Shown here: positions 27,603-37,594 of the stretch, one piece after another | Numbering within the stretch: the stretch's first letter is position 1 | Layout of the letters: the number at the start of each line of letters is the position of its first letter | DNA from: Mycobacterium florentinum | Lineage (GTDB): Bacteria > Actinomycetota > Actinomycetes > Mycobacteriales > Mycobacteriaceae | Assembly: GCF_010730355.1 (NCBI RefSeq) | Contig: NZ_AP022576.1 | Location: 248,001-312,000 of the forward strand | Length of the DNA: 64,000 nucleotides | Direction of reading: 5' to 3' | The notes under the pieces: generated by a model | Databases searched by the model: none | What the model saw: only the letters and a program-made list of their open reading frames with translations | What the model was told of the DNA's origin: nothing | Translations under genes and position numbers: made by a program

Positions 27603-28744
27603 GCGGTTGCATCGTAGGCGGCGAGGTAGTCGGCGAACCGCTCGCGGACCCCCGCCGACGTCAGACCGTACTCGGCCAGGTCGTAGTCGTGCGCACCACG
27701 CGAGCCGGGTTTGTGTCCTTCGGCCCACCGCTTCACTGAGTCCGATGTCGCCTCGGTAAAGCTCAGGCCCAGACGCTCATAACCGGCTTGCACCGTCCGC
27801 ACCGGATCAGATTGCAAATCGGCGAAGGAGACGTCGGCAAAGCGGTCGTCACCCATCCGGGCACGGAAATCCATTGCCCGCCGGACGGCTTCGACCCAGC
27901 TGTTGACCTGCTCGGCGCCCAGCTCCTTGGGGTCATTGCGGTCGCTGCTCCAGCTGCGGACGTACTGGATCAAGCTGCACACCGAACCCATCACCTTGGC
28001 CGGATCGCGGTGACTCCACAGGAATTTGGCGTTCGGGTAGGCCTCGACCAGGGCGTCGAGGGCGAACATGTGCACCGGCGTCTTCAGGTGCCACAGTGTC
28101 GGCGGGCAGTGCCATTGCAACAACCGCAGCACCCGACGGTGAAAGGTGTACGTCTCGCGCATGTCGCAGTCCATCAGCCACGCCAGGTAACCGGGGGCGC
28201 GCACCGCGCCGTCAAAGTGGAAGGTACGAAAGCTCATTCCCATCAGATCCTGGCATTCGGTCGCCGCCGTCGCTTCGGAGTTGTGCATTGTTTTCATCAA
28301 CGGGAACATGTCGTCGAGCATCTTCAGACCCGCCTCGGCCTGCGCGATCCTCGGGTCGGTGTGCTGCGTGGCGGCCTCCGGCGGCGGTGTGGGGGACTGC
28401 GATTCCCACATCCGCAGCGAGCGGAATTGCGGATCGGCGGCCACCAGCTGGCTCAACGCCGTGGTGCCCGTGCGGGGTAACCCGATCACGAAGACGGGGC
28501 CGCCGACCACCTCGTCGTCGATCTCGGGATGCTGCCGGTAGGTGTCCTCGATGTGAAGGCGTTGAATCAGCGCGTTGCTGATGGTCGCATGCTGGATGAC
28601 CCGGCCGATCTCGTTGAGGTCCGCCTCGGTGTTCAACGCCTCGACGATGCGATCGAGTCCTTCGCGGTAGTACGAGGATCCGAAATTATCGAGACCGGTC
28701 GCTGCGCGGGCACCGTCCTCCAATTGGTCGGCGTCGAACGTCAT
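27599..28744 (-). CDS. sulfotransferase family protein
   Basis: 381 aa. PAPS-binding loop GPVFVIGLPRTGTTALSQLV (about 81-100) and the 3'-phosphate-site region AKFLWSHRDPAKVMGSVCSL (about 246-265). These belong to the bacterial sulfotransferase fold (Sulfotransfer_3 type), common in mycobacteria, where many members have no demonstrated sulfation activity. It overlaps both neighbours by 4 bases. Likely modifies a lipid or hydroxylated small molecule; substrate unknown. Confidence 0.85.
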   Translation of the reverse strand: MTFDADQLEDGARAATGLDNFGSSYYREGLDRIVEALNTEADLNEIGRVIQHATISNALIQRLHIEDTYRQHPEIDDEVVGGPVFVIGLPRTGTTALSQLVAADPQFRSLRMWESQSPTPPPEAATQHTDPRIAQAEAGLKMLDDMFPLMKTMHNSEATAATECQDLMGMSFRTFHFDGAVRAPGYLAWLMDCDMRETYTFHRRVLRLLQWHCPPTLWHLKTPVHMFALDALVEAYPNAKFLWSHRDPAKVMGSVCSLIQYVRSWSSDRNDPKELGAEQVNSWVEAVRRAMDFRARMGDDRFADVSFADLQSDPVRTVQAGYERLGLSFTEATSDSVKRWAEGHKPGSRGAHDYDLAEYGLTSAGVRERFADYLAAYDATA

Positions 28745-29970
28745 CGGGCGAACCTTTCGCGCACGGCCTCGCGGCGCGCCGCAATAGCGGACGACCGCTG
28801 CTCGGGGGTCACCGTCGCGGTGTCCGCGGGCAACTGGGCGCGAATGTCGTCGAACGGTACGACTCGCGTCGCCGGAGTCGGTGCCGTCGCGGTACGCACG
28901 CAGCGCAGGATGATCGGTCCATTGCTGTGCCCCGCGGTGTCAAGCCAATTCGCGACGCCCGGGTCCTGCGAGCACAACACCACGCGCACCAGGCCGTCGG
29001 AGTCCACCGCCGCCTGAAAGGCATTCAGGCTGGACTGATGGCGTCCATAGTGGATCGTCTCCCACCACGGATTGCCGATGGAAAAGCTCCAGTAAATCCC
29101 TTCGGGCGGTTCGACTTCCACGACCAGGGCTTCGTCCGGGCCCAGCTCCCAGCGCCCGATCACCGGCCGGTTCTCGGCCGCCGCGCCGATATCCGTGCGG
29201 TCGATCGGCGGTAGGAACCCGTTTGCCGGCGCCGCGGCACCGAATTGCAGGAAGAACGCGAGGTTCTCCTGGACGAAATCGCCGAGGGCCACCAGCTGAC
29301 GCGAAATCGCCACCGCCGGATCGATCGAGCGGTCGTCGGTACCGGCCGCGGGGCCGAGCCGCTCGATGCGCAGCGACGACGCCACTTCGGTGCTCCAGTC
29401 GTAGAAGAAGTGCCGCACCGTCAACGTCGGGTGATCGCCTTCGAGCCGCATCCAATTGCCGGCCGGTTGCTCGGCGGCCGACAGCACCACCTCGAAATTC
29501 CCGTCGGCATCCACCTCGAGTTCGTCGACAAGTGCGTTGGCCGTGGCGGTGATGCCGTTCATCGTCTGCAGGCCGACATACCGTGCGGTGCCGCGATTGC
29601 CGAACAGCCGGTAGCTTTCCCCGCCGCGCAGCACGGCGCTGGTGTAAATGCAGTCCGGACACTCCATTCCCCAGGTCACCAGGTCGTCGGTGCTGGTGGC
29701 TTGCACACACAGGACCGGGTCGGTGTCGAATCGCAAGACCTCGTGGATGCCCGCGGCGAGCAGCACCAGCAGGTGACGCATCCCCGCGGCGAGATCGACT
29801 CGATTTCGGCTCGCCGGATCCGATTGCACGATCTGCGCCGCGTCGCGAAACCGTTCCTGCAGATATGACCATGCCTGGGGCAGGTCCAGATCGTCGTCGC
29901 CGGAGCCCGTCAGCGCCGCCTCGGTGATCGAAAACGGCAGCCATGCCATCGGTTTCTTCGGATCGCTCAC
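28741..29970 (-). CDS. DUF1214 domain protein
   Basis: 409 aa, no signal peptide or membrane helix. The C-terminal half has the beta-rich DUF1214 pattern (ALVVEVEPPEGIYWSFSIGNPWWETIHYGRHQ, SQDPGVANWLDTAGH). The N-terminal half is helical. Function of the family is not established; in mycobacteria it often sits beside SDR and sulfotransferase-like genes, as here. First gene of the TetR-controlled operon. An operator lies 22 bases upstream of its start. Confidence 0.75.
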   Translation of the reverse strand: MSDPKKPMAWLPFSITEAALTGSGDDDLDLPQAWSYLQERFRDAAQIVQSDPASRNRVDLAAGMRHLLVLLAAGIHEVLRFDTDPVLCVQATSTDDLVTWGMECPDCIYTSAVLRGGESYRLFGNRGTARYVGLQTMNGITATANALVDELEVDADGNFEVVLSAAEQPAGNWMRLEGDHPTLTVRHFFYDWSTEVASSLRIERLGPAAGTDDRSIDPAVAISRQLVALGDFVQENLAFFLQFGAAAPANGFLPPIDRTDIGAAAENRPVIGRWELGPDEALVVEVEPPEGIYWSFSIGNPWWETIHYGRHQSSLNAFQAAVDSDGLVRVVLCSQDPGVANWLDTAGHSNGPIILRCVRTATAPTPATRVVPFDDIRAQLPADTATVTPEQRSSAIAARREAVRERFAR

Positions 29971-29991
29971 GCGCTTCCTCGCTCCGGTTAC

Positions 29992-30018
29992 TTAAGTGAA
30001 AACGATGTTTTCACTTAA
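29992..30018. promoter_or_regulatory. perfect inverted-repeat operator, probable TetR site
   Basis: A perfect inverted repeat of TTAAGTGAAAAC and GTTTTCACTTAA with a 3-base spacer (GAT). It is in the ~100-base divergent gap between the DUF1214-sulfotransferase-tetR-SDR operon and the F420-type reductase gene. The size and symmetry fit a TetR dimer site, most likely for the regulator encoded at 26964-27602. Confidence 0.8.
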
Positions 30019-30071
30019 CACGATTGCACCTGAGAGCTGAGAATGTCAACGTTCGCGGGTAGGTTGAGACC

Positions 30072-30458
30072 GTGATACCCACCTTCGCCGATCTCGCCAA
30101 GGCGCAATACATCCTGCTGACCACCTTCACCAAGGATGGGCGAGCCAAGCCGACTCCCATCTGGACCGCCCCGGACAAGGACCGGCTGCTGGTGATCACG
30201 CAGGGAAACTCGTGGAAGGTCAAGCGGATTCGCAATACACCCCGCGTGACGATGGCCACCTGCACCATGCGGGGTCGCCCGACGAGCGAGGCGGTCGAGG
30301 GCACCGCGGCTCTGCTCGACAAGTCGCAGACCGGCACCGTTTACGACGCGATCGGCAAGCGTTACGGCATCGTTGGGACGGTCTTCAACTTCTTCAGCAA
30401 GCTGCGCGGCGGCATGGAAAACAACATCGGACTCGAACTCCGAGTGGCACAAGGCTAA
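30072..30458 (+). CDS. PPOX-class F420-dependent oxidoreductase-like protein (Rv2061c type)
   Basis: 128 aa from a GTG at 30072. Single split-barrel domain: FADLAKAQYILLTTFTKDGRAKPTPIW and KDRLLVITQGNSWKVKRIRNTPRVTMATC. Belongs to the deazaflavin/flavin-binding PPOX family; Rv2061c lies in the same place next to cobN in M. tuberculosis. Reduction of an unknown substrate is expected. It is divergent from the TetR-controlled operon and shares the region with the palindrome, so it may share that control. Confidence 0.8.
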   Translation: MIPTFADLAKAQYILLTTFTKDGRAKPTPIWTAPDKDRLLVITQGNSWKVKRIRNTPRVTMATCTMRGRPTSEAVEGTAALLDKSQTGTVYDAIGKRYGIVGTVFNFFSKLRGGMENNIGLELRVAQG

Positions 30459-30467
30459 AGCCTCCCG

Positions 30468-31325
30468 ATGGGTACGGTGCTGATCCCGATCCCGGACCGC
30501 GACTTCGATCCGACCGAGGTCGCCGTCAGCTGGCGGGTCTTGACCGACAACGGTCACCGGCTGACCTTTGCGACCGAAAGCGGCACCCCCGCCGTCGCCG
30601 ACGACATCATGGTGACCGGCCGGGGTTTGGATATCTGGTCCGCGCTACCGGTATTGGGCTCGCTTTCGCTCGTCGGGCTGGCGCTGCGCGCCGACAAGAA
30701 CGGCCGCGATGCCTACGCCGCGATGGTGGGCTCACCGGAGTACCAGCACCCCGTCAGCTGGAGTGCGGCCACGCTGGACGGCATCGACGCGCTGCTGCTG
30801 CCCGGCGGTCATCGGGCCCGCGGTATGCGCAGCTACATGGACAGCGACATCCTGCAGAGCTTGGTGGTCGAAGCCTTTGGCCGCGAACTGATCGTGGCCG
30901 CGATTTGTCACGGTGTGCTGCTGGCCGCGCGCAGTGTCGATCCCGGCACCGGTCGCTCGGTGCTCTACGGACGCAAGACCACGGCACTGACCTGGGCGAT
31001 GGAGGGGCTGGCCTGGCGGCTGACCCGGATCACCCGATTCTGGGATCCCGACTACTACCGGACGTACACCGAACAACCCGGCCAGCCCGCCGGCTACATG
31101 TCCGTGCAGTCGGAAGTCACACGCGCGCTTGAAGATCCGGCCGATTTCCGCGATGTCGAGCCTGGCACGCCGCACTGGCGGCGCAAGTCCTCCGGGATGG
31201 TGCGGGATACGGCGACCGACGCGCGGCCCGCATTCGTCGTCGACGACGGCAACTACGTCTCGGCGCGCTGGCCCGGCGATACGCACACCTTTGCGGGCGT
31301 CGTATCGGACAAACTACGTCTTTAG
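30468..31325 (+). CDS. DJ-1/PfpI-family (class I glutamine amidotransferase-like) protein
   Basis: 285 aa. Nucleophile-elbow cysteine in LIVAAICHGVLLAARS (about 143-158) and the acid-bearing LLLPGGHRARGMRSY before it. No synthase partner domain. Members include glyoxalase-III/chaperone-type and protease-type proteins; a precise activity cannot be chosen. It starts 9 bases after the reductase stop, so the two probably form one transcript. It converges on the dienelactone hydrolase gene with a 12-base overlap. Confidence 0.8.
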   Translation: MGTVLIPIPDRDFDPTEVAVSWRVLTDNGHRLTFATESGTPAVADDIMVTGRGLDIWSALPVLGSLSLVGLALRADKNGRDAYAAMVGSPEYQHPVSWSAATLDGIDALLLPGGHRARGMRSYMDSDILQSLVVEAFGRELIVAAICHGVLLAARSVDPGTGRSVLYGRKTTALTWAMEGLAWRLTRITRFWDPDYYRTYTEQPGQPAGYMSVQSEVTRALEDPADFRDVEPGTPHWRRKSSGMVRDTATDARPAFVVDDGNYVSARWPGDTHTFAGVVSDKLRL

Positions 31326-32009
31326 GTGCTCGCCGAAGAACGAGAAGACCCGGCTCCACGCGTCTTCGGTCGCGGCGTCGTCGTAGCCGAAACCGGCGAT
31401 CCGCAACAGTGGTTGGGCGGGAAGGGCGTTCGCGAAGCTGTGCCCGACGCCGGGGTAAACCTTGACGTCACTGGAGATTTGCTTGGCCGCAATCACTTCG
31501 CGCAACTTCTCGGGTGCGCCCTTGCCCAGCGGGTCACGCCCGCCGAAGCTCGCCACGATCGGGCACGCCCCCTGCAGCGTGTCGTTCAGGTGCCGCGGCA
31601 GGGGAGCGCCGTAGAACGGTGCCGACGCGCCAAAACCCTTGGGCGACATGACGAGTGCAAACTGACCGCCCATGCAGAAGCCGGCGATCCCCACCTGCCC
31701 GGAACAATCCGGCCGGTTTTGCAAGTGATCGCGCGCAGCCAGAATGTCGTCAAGAGCGCGGCCGCGCTGTGTCATCAGCTCGCGCATCACTCGGGTAATG
31801 CAGCGGATGCGTCCTCCCCGCGCGTACATGTTCGGCGTCAGCGCCACGTAGCCCGCCCGGGCGATGCGGTCGTTGATCGACTGCTTGTCCCGGCTGTAGC
31901 CGAAGGCGTCATGGATCACCACCACACCCGGCCAGGGGCCATTTCCGGGTGGAATGCTCAGCAGCGCATCGATCGGTCCGTCCGGGGTATCGATCTCAAT
32001 CGTGGTCAT
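31314..32009 (-). CDS. dienelactone hydrolase family protein (Rv2054 ortholog)
   Basis: 231 aa starting MTTIEID at 32009, as in Rv2054; a start at 32036 is possible and neither has a strong ribosome-binding site. Alpha/beta hydrolase with the Cys nucleophile in VGIAGFCMGGQFAL, the Asp in SFGGRDPLG and the His in YPGVGHSFAN, the Cys-Asp-His triad of dienelactone hydrolases. Cytosolic; physiological substrate unknown. Divergent from fxsA, as in M. tuberculosis. Confidence 0.88.
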   Translation of the reverse strand: MTTIEIDTPDGPIDALLSIPPGNGPWPGVVVIHDAFGYSRDKQSINDRIARAGYVALTPNMYARGGRIRCITRVMRELMTQRGRALDDILAARDHLQNRPDCSGQVGIAGFCMGGQFALVMSPKGFGASAPFYGAPLPRHLNDTLQGACPIVASFGGRDPLGKGAPEKLREVIAAKQISSDVKVYPGVGHSFANALPAQPLLRIAGFGYDDAATEDAWSRVFSFFGEHLKT

Positions 32010-32061
32010 ATCGTCATCTAACTGCAGCCGCGTCATCGATCACCAGGGGAACTCGAGTGCG

Positions 32062-32640
32062 ATGCGCAGACGTTGGCATCACATGGTGAGCCGGTTGTTA
32101 CTCCTCTACGCCGTCGTTGAGCTGGCGGCGATCTTCGCGCTGGTCTGGACGGTCGGGTGGGGCTGGACCCTGCTGGGTCTACTGGTCACGTTTGTCCTCG
32201 GCTGGGGCCTGCTGGCCCCGATCGCGGGGTCGCAGCTGATTCGCGACATCGGGCGGATGCGTTCGGGTCTGAAGGAACCACGCACCACCCTGGGCGACGG
32301 CGCGTTGGTGACCATGGCGACCGCGCTGGTCCTGGTACCCGGATTCGTCACCACGGTGTTGGGCATGCTGCTGCTGTTTCCGCCGGTGCGTAGCGGCGCC
32401 GGGCCCGGATTGACCAGGATCGCACTGCGGAATTTTCAGCGACACGCACCGCTGGTCAGCTACACGTCGACCTTCTCCGAGACCTTCACCGGCTACCGTC
32501 CCGACTCCGCGGGCGCCGGCCGTGACTTCATCGACGGTGAGGTCATCGACGTACACGACGTCGAGCCGCCCGCGTTCCCGAAGGACCGGCCCGGCGACGA
32601 GCACTGGGGCGGCCCCCGATACGCGGCCGGCCCGAACTGA
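32062..32640 (+). CDS. fxsA: FxsA family membrane protein
   Basis: 192 aa from the ATG at 32062, which has AGGGGA upstream; the ATG at 32083 (MVSRLLLLY) is closer to the remembered Rv2053c start. Membrane segments at about residues 11-32 and 35-55, then a third at about 90-115 (LVTMATALVLVPGFVTTVLGMLLLFPPV). The LVPGF-TTVLG block is characteristic of FxsA. The C-terminal ~65 residues are soluble and acidic. FxsA in E. coli affects F-plasmid phage exclusion; its role in mycobacteria is unknown. Confidence 0.88.
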   Translation: MRRRWHHMVSRLLLLYAVVELAAIFALVWTVGWGWTLLGLLVTFVLGWGLLAPIAGSQLIRDIGRMRSGLKEPRTTLGDGALVTMATALVLVPGFVTTVLGMLLLFPPVRSGAGPGLTRIALRNFQRHAPLVSYTSTFSETFTGYRPDSAGAGRDFIDGEVIDVHDVEPPAFPKDRPGDEHWGGPRYAAGPN

Positions 32641-32674
32641 TCGCCTCACGCACTGCTGCACGTAGTTTTGCGGT

Positions 32675-34279
32675 GTGACCCCGATTCCGACGACGCTGCT
32701 GCTCAATGGGCGGGTGCACAGCCCTACCCATCCCGACGCGACCGCGATGGCGGTGCGCGGCGGGGTCGTCGCATGGCTGGGCAGCGACGATGTCGGGCGT
32801 GGGCAGTTTCCCGACGCCGAGGTGGTGGACCTCGAGGGCGGCTTCGTGGCCCCGGGATTCGTGGACAGCCACATTCATGTGACCGCGACCGGCCTCACGC
32901 TCAGCGGGCTGGACTTGCGGGGGGCCACCTCGCGCGGGCAGTGCGTGCGGATGGTCGCCGAGTATGCCGCCGCGCACCCCGGCGAGCCGATCTGGGGACA
33001 TGGCTGGGATGAGTCGGCATGGCCCGAAACCAGCCCGCCGTCCACCGCCGATCTGGACGCCGTGCTCGGTGACCGGCCGGCCTACCTGGCCCGCGTCGAC
33101 GTCCACTCCGCGCTGGCTTCGACGGGACTGCGCAGGCGGGTTCCGCAGCTCGCGGCGGCGCGCGGTTTCGCCGCTGACGGGCCGCTGGCCGGCGACGCGC
33201 ACCACCTGGTCCGGGCCGTCGCCCGTGGCCTGCTCACGGCCGCGCAGCTCGACGATGCCAGATCCGCCGCGCTGGGGGCCGCGGCGGCGTGCGGCATCGT
33301 CGCCGTGCACGAATGCGCGGGACCCGAGATCGGTGGCCTCGACGACTGGCTGCAACTGCGCGCCTTCGATCACGGTGTCGAAGTGATCGGCTATTGGGGT
33401 GAGGCGGTGACGACCGCCGGGCAGGTCCGCGCGCTGATGGAGCGGACCGGTGCCCGCGGGCTGGCCGGTGACCTGTTCATCGACGGGGCCCTGGGTTCGC
33501 ACACCGCCTGGCTGCACGAGCCGTACACCGACGCCCCGGACCGCATCGGCACCTGCTACCTCGACGCGGACGTCGTCGAGGCGCATCTACGGGCCTGCAC
33601 CGAGGCGCAGGTGACGGCCGGTTTCCATGTCATCGGCGACGCCGCGGTCTCGGCGGCGGTCGACGCCTTCGAACGGGTCGTCGCCGACCTCGGAGTGGCC
33701 GCCGTCGCCCGCTGCGGGCACCGGCTGGAGCACCTCGAGATGGTGACTGCCGAGCAAGCCGCCAAACTGGGTGCATGGGGCGTCATCGCCGGCGTGCAGC
33801 CCAATTTTGATGCGCTCTGGGGTGGTCGCGACGGCATGTATGCCGACCGTCTCGGCGCCGAACGAGCCGGCCGGCTCAACCCACTTGCGCTGTTAGCATC
33901 CCAAGGCGTGCCCCTCGCGTTAGGTTCCGACGCCCCCGTGACGGGGCTCGACCCGTGGGCAAGCGTGCGCGCGGCGGTCCATCACCACACCGCGGGCAGC
34001 GGCGTGTCGGCCCGGGCCGCGTTCGCCGGCGCCACTCGCGGCGGTTGGCGCGCCTGCGGTGTCCGTGACGACAACATGGGCACCCTGGTGCCCGGCGCTC
34101 CCGCCTCCTACGCCGTGTGGGACGCCGGAGACCTCGACGTCCACGCCCCGGACGACAGCGTCCAGCGATGGTCCACCGACCCGAGGTCGCGCGTTCCCGC
34201 GTTGCCCCGGCTCGACCCGACCGATGACCTGCCGCGGTGCCGGCGAACCGTCCACCGAGGTGCTGTGATCCATGGCTGA
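32675..34279 (+). CDS. amidohydrolase (YtcJ-like)
   Basis: 534 aa from a GTG at 32675. Metal-dependent hydrolase of the amidohydrolase superfamily: the HxH metal motif in [18 protein letters not shown], further His ligands in [11 protein letters not shown] and [12 protein letters not shown], and the Asp in [16 protein letters not shown]. Substrate probably an amide or cyclic imide; unknown. Overlaps the lnt start by 8 bases, so the two are cotranslated. A similar protein precedes the ppm1 locus in M. tuberculosis. Confidence 0.8.
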   Translation: MTPIPTTLLLNGRVHSPTHPDATAMAVRGGVVAWLGSDDVGRGQFPDAEVVDLEGGFVAPGFVDSHIHVTATGLTLSGLDLRGATSRGQCVRMVAEYAAAHPGEPIWGHGWDESAWPETSPPSTADLDAVLGDRPAYLARVDVHSALASTGLRRRVPQLAAARGFAADGPLAGDAHHLVRAVARGLLTAAQLDDARSAALGAAAACGIVAVHECAGPEIGGLDDWLQLRAFDHGVEVIGYWGEAVTTAGQVRALMERTGARGLAGDLFIDGALGSHTAWLHEPYTDAPDRIGTCYLDADVVEAHLRACTEAQVTAGFHVIGDAAVSAAVDAFERVVADLGVAAVARCGHRLEHLEMVTAEQAAKLGAWGVIAGVQPNFDALWGGRDGMYADRLGAERAGRLNPLALLASQGVPLALGSDAPVTGLDPWASVRAAVHHHTAGSGVSARAAFAGATRGGWRACGVRDDNMGTLVPGAPASYAVWDAGDLDVHAPDDSVQRWSTDPRSRVPALPRLDPTDDLPRCRRTVHRGAVIHG

Positions 34280-36269
34280 AGACGTCGATCCGGACGTCGA
34301 CCCGACCGACGACGAGCCGCTCGACGACGAAGCCGAGCCGCTCGACGACGAGCCCGAGACCGAGCCGGAATCCGGCCGTGCGGGCCTCGCGGGTCGCATG
34401 GCCGCCGCAACGGGCCACGGCATCACGCGGCTGGGCAAGGGGGCGGTCGCGCGACTCCCCGGCATTGGGGCCGCGCTGCTGCCCCGGCTCACCCGGCTGG
34501 TGGCCACCGTCGGGGGCGGCGTGCTGCTGTGCACCAGCTTCCCATCGGTGAACTGGTGGTGGGCCGGCGTCGTCGCCGCCGCGCTGCTGGCCTGGGTGCT
34601 CAAACATCCCGCCACCACGCTGGCGGGCGGATTCGGCTACGGGTTCCTGTTCGGGCTCGCGTTCTACGTGCCATTGCTGCCGTGGATCAGCCTGCTGGTG
34701 GGCGCCGTCCCATGGCTGGCATTGGCCACGATGTGCGCGCTGTTCCCCGGGCTCTTCGGTTTCTTCGCGATTGTGGTGCGTCGACTGCCCGGCTGGCCGA
34801 TCTGGTTCGCATTGCTGTGGACCGCCCAGGAGTGGCTGAAGTCGATCGTCCCGTTCGGCGGCTTTCCCTGGGGCTCACTGGCCTACGGCCAGGCCGAAGG
34901 CCCACTGCTGCCGTTGGTGCAGCTCGGCGGGGTGGCGCTGCTCTCCCTGGGGGTCGTCCTGATGGGCTTCAGCGTGACCGCGATCGCGCTGGAAATCGCC
35001 AAGTGGTGGCGAATCGGCAGCCGAGCCCGCGGTGCCGCCGAGGCCGACGGCGAGGACGCGCCGGATGCCGGGCGCCCGCCCGCCGTGGTGCTGCCCGGTG
35101 TCTGCTTCTGTCTGGTGTTGTTTACCGCGGTCATCGTCTGGCCGCAGGTGCGCCACTCCGGTGCCGGATCGGGCGGCGAACCGACGGTGACCGTCGCGGC
35201 CGTGCAGGGCAACGTGCCCCGGCTGGGTCTCGGCTTCAACGAGCAGCGCCGGGCGGTGCTGGACAACCACGTCGACGAGACGCTGCGACTGGCCGAGGAC
35301 GTCCGCGCCGGGTCCGCCCCGCAACCGCAGTTCGTCATCTGGCCCGAGGATTCCTCCGACATCGATCCCTTCGTCAACGCCGACGCCGCCCAACGGATCG
35401 CCGAGGCGGCCCATGCGATCAACGCGCCGATCCTGATCGGCTCGGTGCTCGCGGTGCCGGGCCACGATCAAGGACCCGGACCCGTCGAATACACCAACAC
35501 CGCCATCGTCTGGAATCCGGTCACCGGCCCCGCCGGCCGCCACGACAAGGAGATCGTGCAGCCGTTCGGCGAGTACCTGCCGATGCGGTGGCTTTTCGAG
35601 CATCTGTCGAGCCAGGCCGGTCTGGCCGGCAACTTCGTCCCCGGAAAAAGCAGCGATGTGGTGCAGATCGGCGGCGTGCCCGTCGGCGTGGCCACCTGCT
35701 GGGAGGTGATCTTCGACCGGGTGCCGCGCAAGGCCGTGCTCAACGGCGCCCAGCTGCTGGCGGTGCCCGCCAACAACGCCACCTTCAACAAGCGCATGAG
35801 TGAACAACAGCTGGCCTTCGCCAAGGTGCGGGCCGTCGAGCACGACCGGTACGTGGTGGTCGCCGGCACCACCGGTATCAGTGCGGTGATCGCGCCCGAC
35901 GGCGCCGAACTGGTGCGCACCGACTTCTTCCAGCCCGCATACCTGGACATCCAGGTGCGCCTCAAGACGGAGCTGACGCCGGCAACGCAATGGGCCCCGA
36001 TTGTGCAGTGGGTGCTGGTCGCGGCGGCCGGAGCGGTCATGCTGGCCGGAATACGGCACAATGGGAGCTTCCCGCGTTCGATTCGGCTGCGGCCCAGGCC
36101 TTCGGCCGAATCGGCAGACGTCGCGGCGGCCCCGGACGAACCCCGATCCGACGAGGAAGCCCCGGCGACCGCGCACGACGCTCCGCCGGACACAGACGGC
36201 GGCTACACTCCGCTCCACCAAAAGGGCGGCCGACAACCGCGTTATCTCGGGCGACACAAGAGGAGATAA
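34272..36269 (+). CDS. lnt: apolipoprotein N-acyltransferase
   Basis: 665 aa. Lnt transfers an acyl chain to the N-terminal cysteine of lipoproteins at the outer face of the membrane. An acidic N-terminal tail (about 1-45) is followed by about six membrane segments (about 75-265), a nitrilase domain with the Glu-Lys-Cys triad (E359 in WPEDSSD, K426 in [12 protein letters not shown]476 in ATCWEVIF), a last membrane helix (about 575-595) and a polar tail. In M. tuberculosis this is domain 1 of the fused Ppm1 (Rv2051c). Here it ends with TAA and ppm1 begins at the next base, in the same frame. Confidence 0.93.
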   Translation: MAEDVDPDVDPTDDEPLDDEAEPLDDEPETEPESGRAGLAGRMAAATGHGITRLGKGAVARLPGIGAALLPRLTRLVATVGGGVLLCTSFPSVNWWWAGVVAAALLAWVLKHPATTLAGGFGYGFLFGLAFYVPLLPWISLLVGAVPWLALATMCALFPGLFGFFAIVVRRLPGWPIWFALLWTAQEWLKSIVPFGGFPWGSLAYGQAEGPLLPLVQLGGVALLSLGVVLMGFSVTAIALEIAKWWRIGSRARGAAEADGEDAPDAGRPPAVVLPGVCFCLVLFTAVIVWPQVRHSGAGSGGEPTVTVAAVQGNVPRLGLGFNEQRRAVLDNHVDETLRLAEDVRAGSAPQPQFVIWPEDSSDIDPFVNADAAQRIAEAAHAINAPILIGSVLAVPGHDQGPGPVEYTNTAIVWNPVTGPAGRHDKEIVQPFGEYLPMRWLFEHLSSQAGLAGNFVPGKSSDVVQIGGVPVGVATCWEVIFDRVPRKAVLNGAQLLAVPANNATFNKRMSEQQLAFAKVRAVEHDRYVVVAGTTGISAVIAPDGAELVRTDFFQPAYLDIQVRLKTELTPATQWAPIVQWVLVAAAGAVMLAGIRHNGSFPRSIRLRPRPSAESADVAAAPDEPRSDEEAPATAHDAPPDTDGGYTPLHQKGGRQPRYLGRHKRR

Positions 36270-37064
36270 ATGACCACCGGCGAGCAGGCGACCCGGGTTC
36301 CGGGCAATCGGCCCAGCCAGCGTGTCCTGGTTATCATCCCGACCTTCAACGAGCGGGAGAACTTACCGCTGATCCATCGGCGGCTGACGGATGCCTGCCC
36401 CGACGTGCACGTGCTGATCGTCGACGACGGCAGCCCCGACGGGACCGGCGAACTCGCCGACGAGCTGGCCGCGGCCGACGGCGGTCGTACCCACGTCATG
36501 CACCGCACGGCCAAAGACGGCCTGGGCGCCGCCTACCTCGCGGGCTTCGGCTGGGGTTTGAGTCGCGACTACGCGGTGCTCGTCGAGATGGACGCCGACG
36601 GCAGCCACGCGCCCGAGCAGCTGCGCCGTCTGCTGGACGCCGTCGACTCTGGAGCCGACCTGGCCATCGGTTCGCGCTATGTCGACGGGGGAGCGGTCCG
36701 TAACTGGCCCAAGCGCCGCTGGGCGCTGTCCTGGACCGCCAACACCTACGCGCGACTGGCGCTCGACATCGACATCCATGACATCACCGCCGGCTACCGG
36801 GCCTACCGCCGCGAGGTGCTCGAGGCGATCGATCTCGACGGTGTGGACTCCAAGGGCTACTGCTTCCAGATCGACCTGACCCGGCGCAGCCTGGACAACG
36901 GATTCATCGTCGTGGAAGTGCCGATCACCTTCACCGAACGCGAACTCGGCGTCTCCAAAATGAGTGGATCCAACATTCGCGAAGCGCTGGTGAAGGTCGC
37001 GAAATGGGGTATCGAGAGCCGCAGGAACGGCGCGCGGGCCGCCCGCGCCGCCAATCGCACCTGA
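36270..37064 (+). CDS. ppm1: polyprenol monophosphomannose synthase
   Basis: 264 aa, GT2 glycosyltransferase moving mannose from GDP-mannose to polyprenyl phosphate. It supplies the donor for LAM, lipomannan and glycoprotein mannosylation. Motifs: [30 protein letters not shown], and the DxD metal site in [13 protein letters not shown]. No membrane segment in this chain; it would be held by its partner Lnt. Ribosome-binding site AGGAG lies inside the end of lnt. One in-frame TAA separates the two proteins that are fused in M. tuberculosis. Confidence 0.95.
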   Translation: MTTGEQATRVPGNRPSQRVLVIIPTFNERENLPLIHRRLTDACPDVHVLIVDDGSPDGTGELADELAAADGGRTHVMHRTAKDGLGAAYLAGFGWGLSRDYAVLVEMDADGSHAPEQLRRLLDAVDSGADLAIGSRYVDGGAVRNWPKRRWALSWTANTYARLALDIDIHDITAGYRAYRREVLEAIDLDGVDSKGYCFQIDLTRRSLDNGFIVVEVPITFTERELGVSKMSGSNIREALVKVAKWGIESRRNGARAARAANRT

Positions 37065-37088
37065 ATTCGACCGGGTGCGACGGTCGGG

Positions 37089-37424
37089 TTAGCCGCGACG
37101 CTTCGACCGGATCAGGTCGAGGCGCTCCTTGAGCAGCTCTTCGAGCTCTTCGACGGTGCGGCGCTCCAGCAGCATGTCCCAGTGCGTGCGCGGTGGCTTG
37201 ACCTTCTTCGGCTCGGGCAGGTCGCCCTCGATCAGGGTGCCTTCCATGCCGTTGCGGCACAGCCAGGTGCCGGGGATGTCGGCATCGTCGGCGAACGGAA
37301 CCTCGAATTCCTCGCCGTTCTCGGTGCGGTACTTGGCGAGCTGACGCGGCGCCAGGTCGTGGTTGCGGTCGGTCTCATAGCTCACGGCTCCGAGGCGACT
37401 GCCCCTCAGTACACGATCAGCCAT
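37089..37424 (-). CDS. rbpA: RNA polymerase-binding protein RbpA
   Basis: 111 aa, nearly identical in pattern to remembered Rv2050. N-terminal tail and core domain (VLRGSRLGAVSYETDRN, WLCRNGMEGTL), basic linker (PKKVKPPRTHWD), and the C-terminal sigma-interacting domain (MLLERRTVEELEELLKERLDLIR). RbpA stabilises the open complex of RNA polymerase with SigA/SigB. Converges with ppm1, 24 bases apart. Confidence 0.96.
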   Translation of the reverse strand: MADRVLRGSRLGAVSYETDRNHDLAPRQLAKYRTENGEEFEVPFADDADIPGTWLCRNGMEGTLIEGDLPEPKKVKPPRTHWDMLLERRTVEELEELLKERLDLIRSKRRG

Positions 37425-37594
37425 GGCTGCTACTCCTTTTAATTGCTCTGAGCTCTAAGCTCCGGTGACGCGATTCTATTCGCATAGCAAACGTTAAGAC
37501 GTTATGCGTAGTTCCCGAGTCGACACGCGGCGTACGCGACTCGACCGTCAATGATACCGGGATCGCGGAGTGTGGCCGACTAAAGTCGGCAGGC

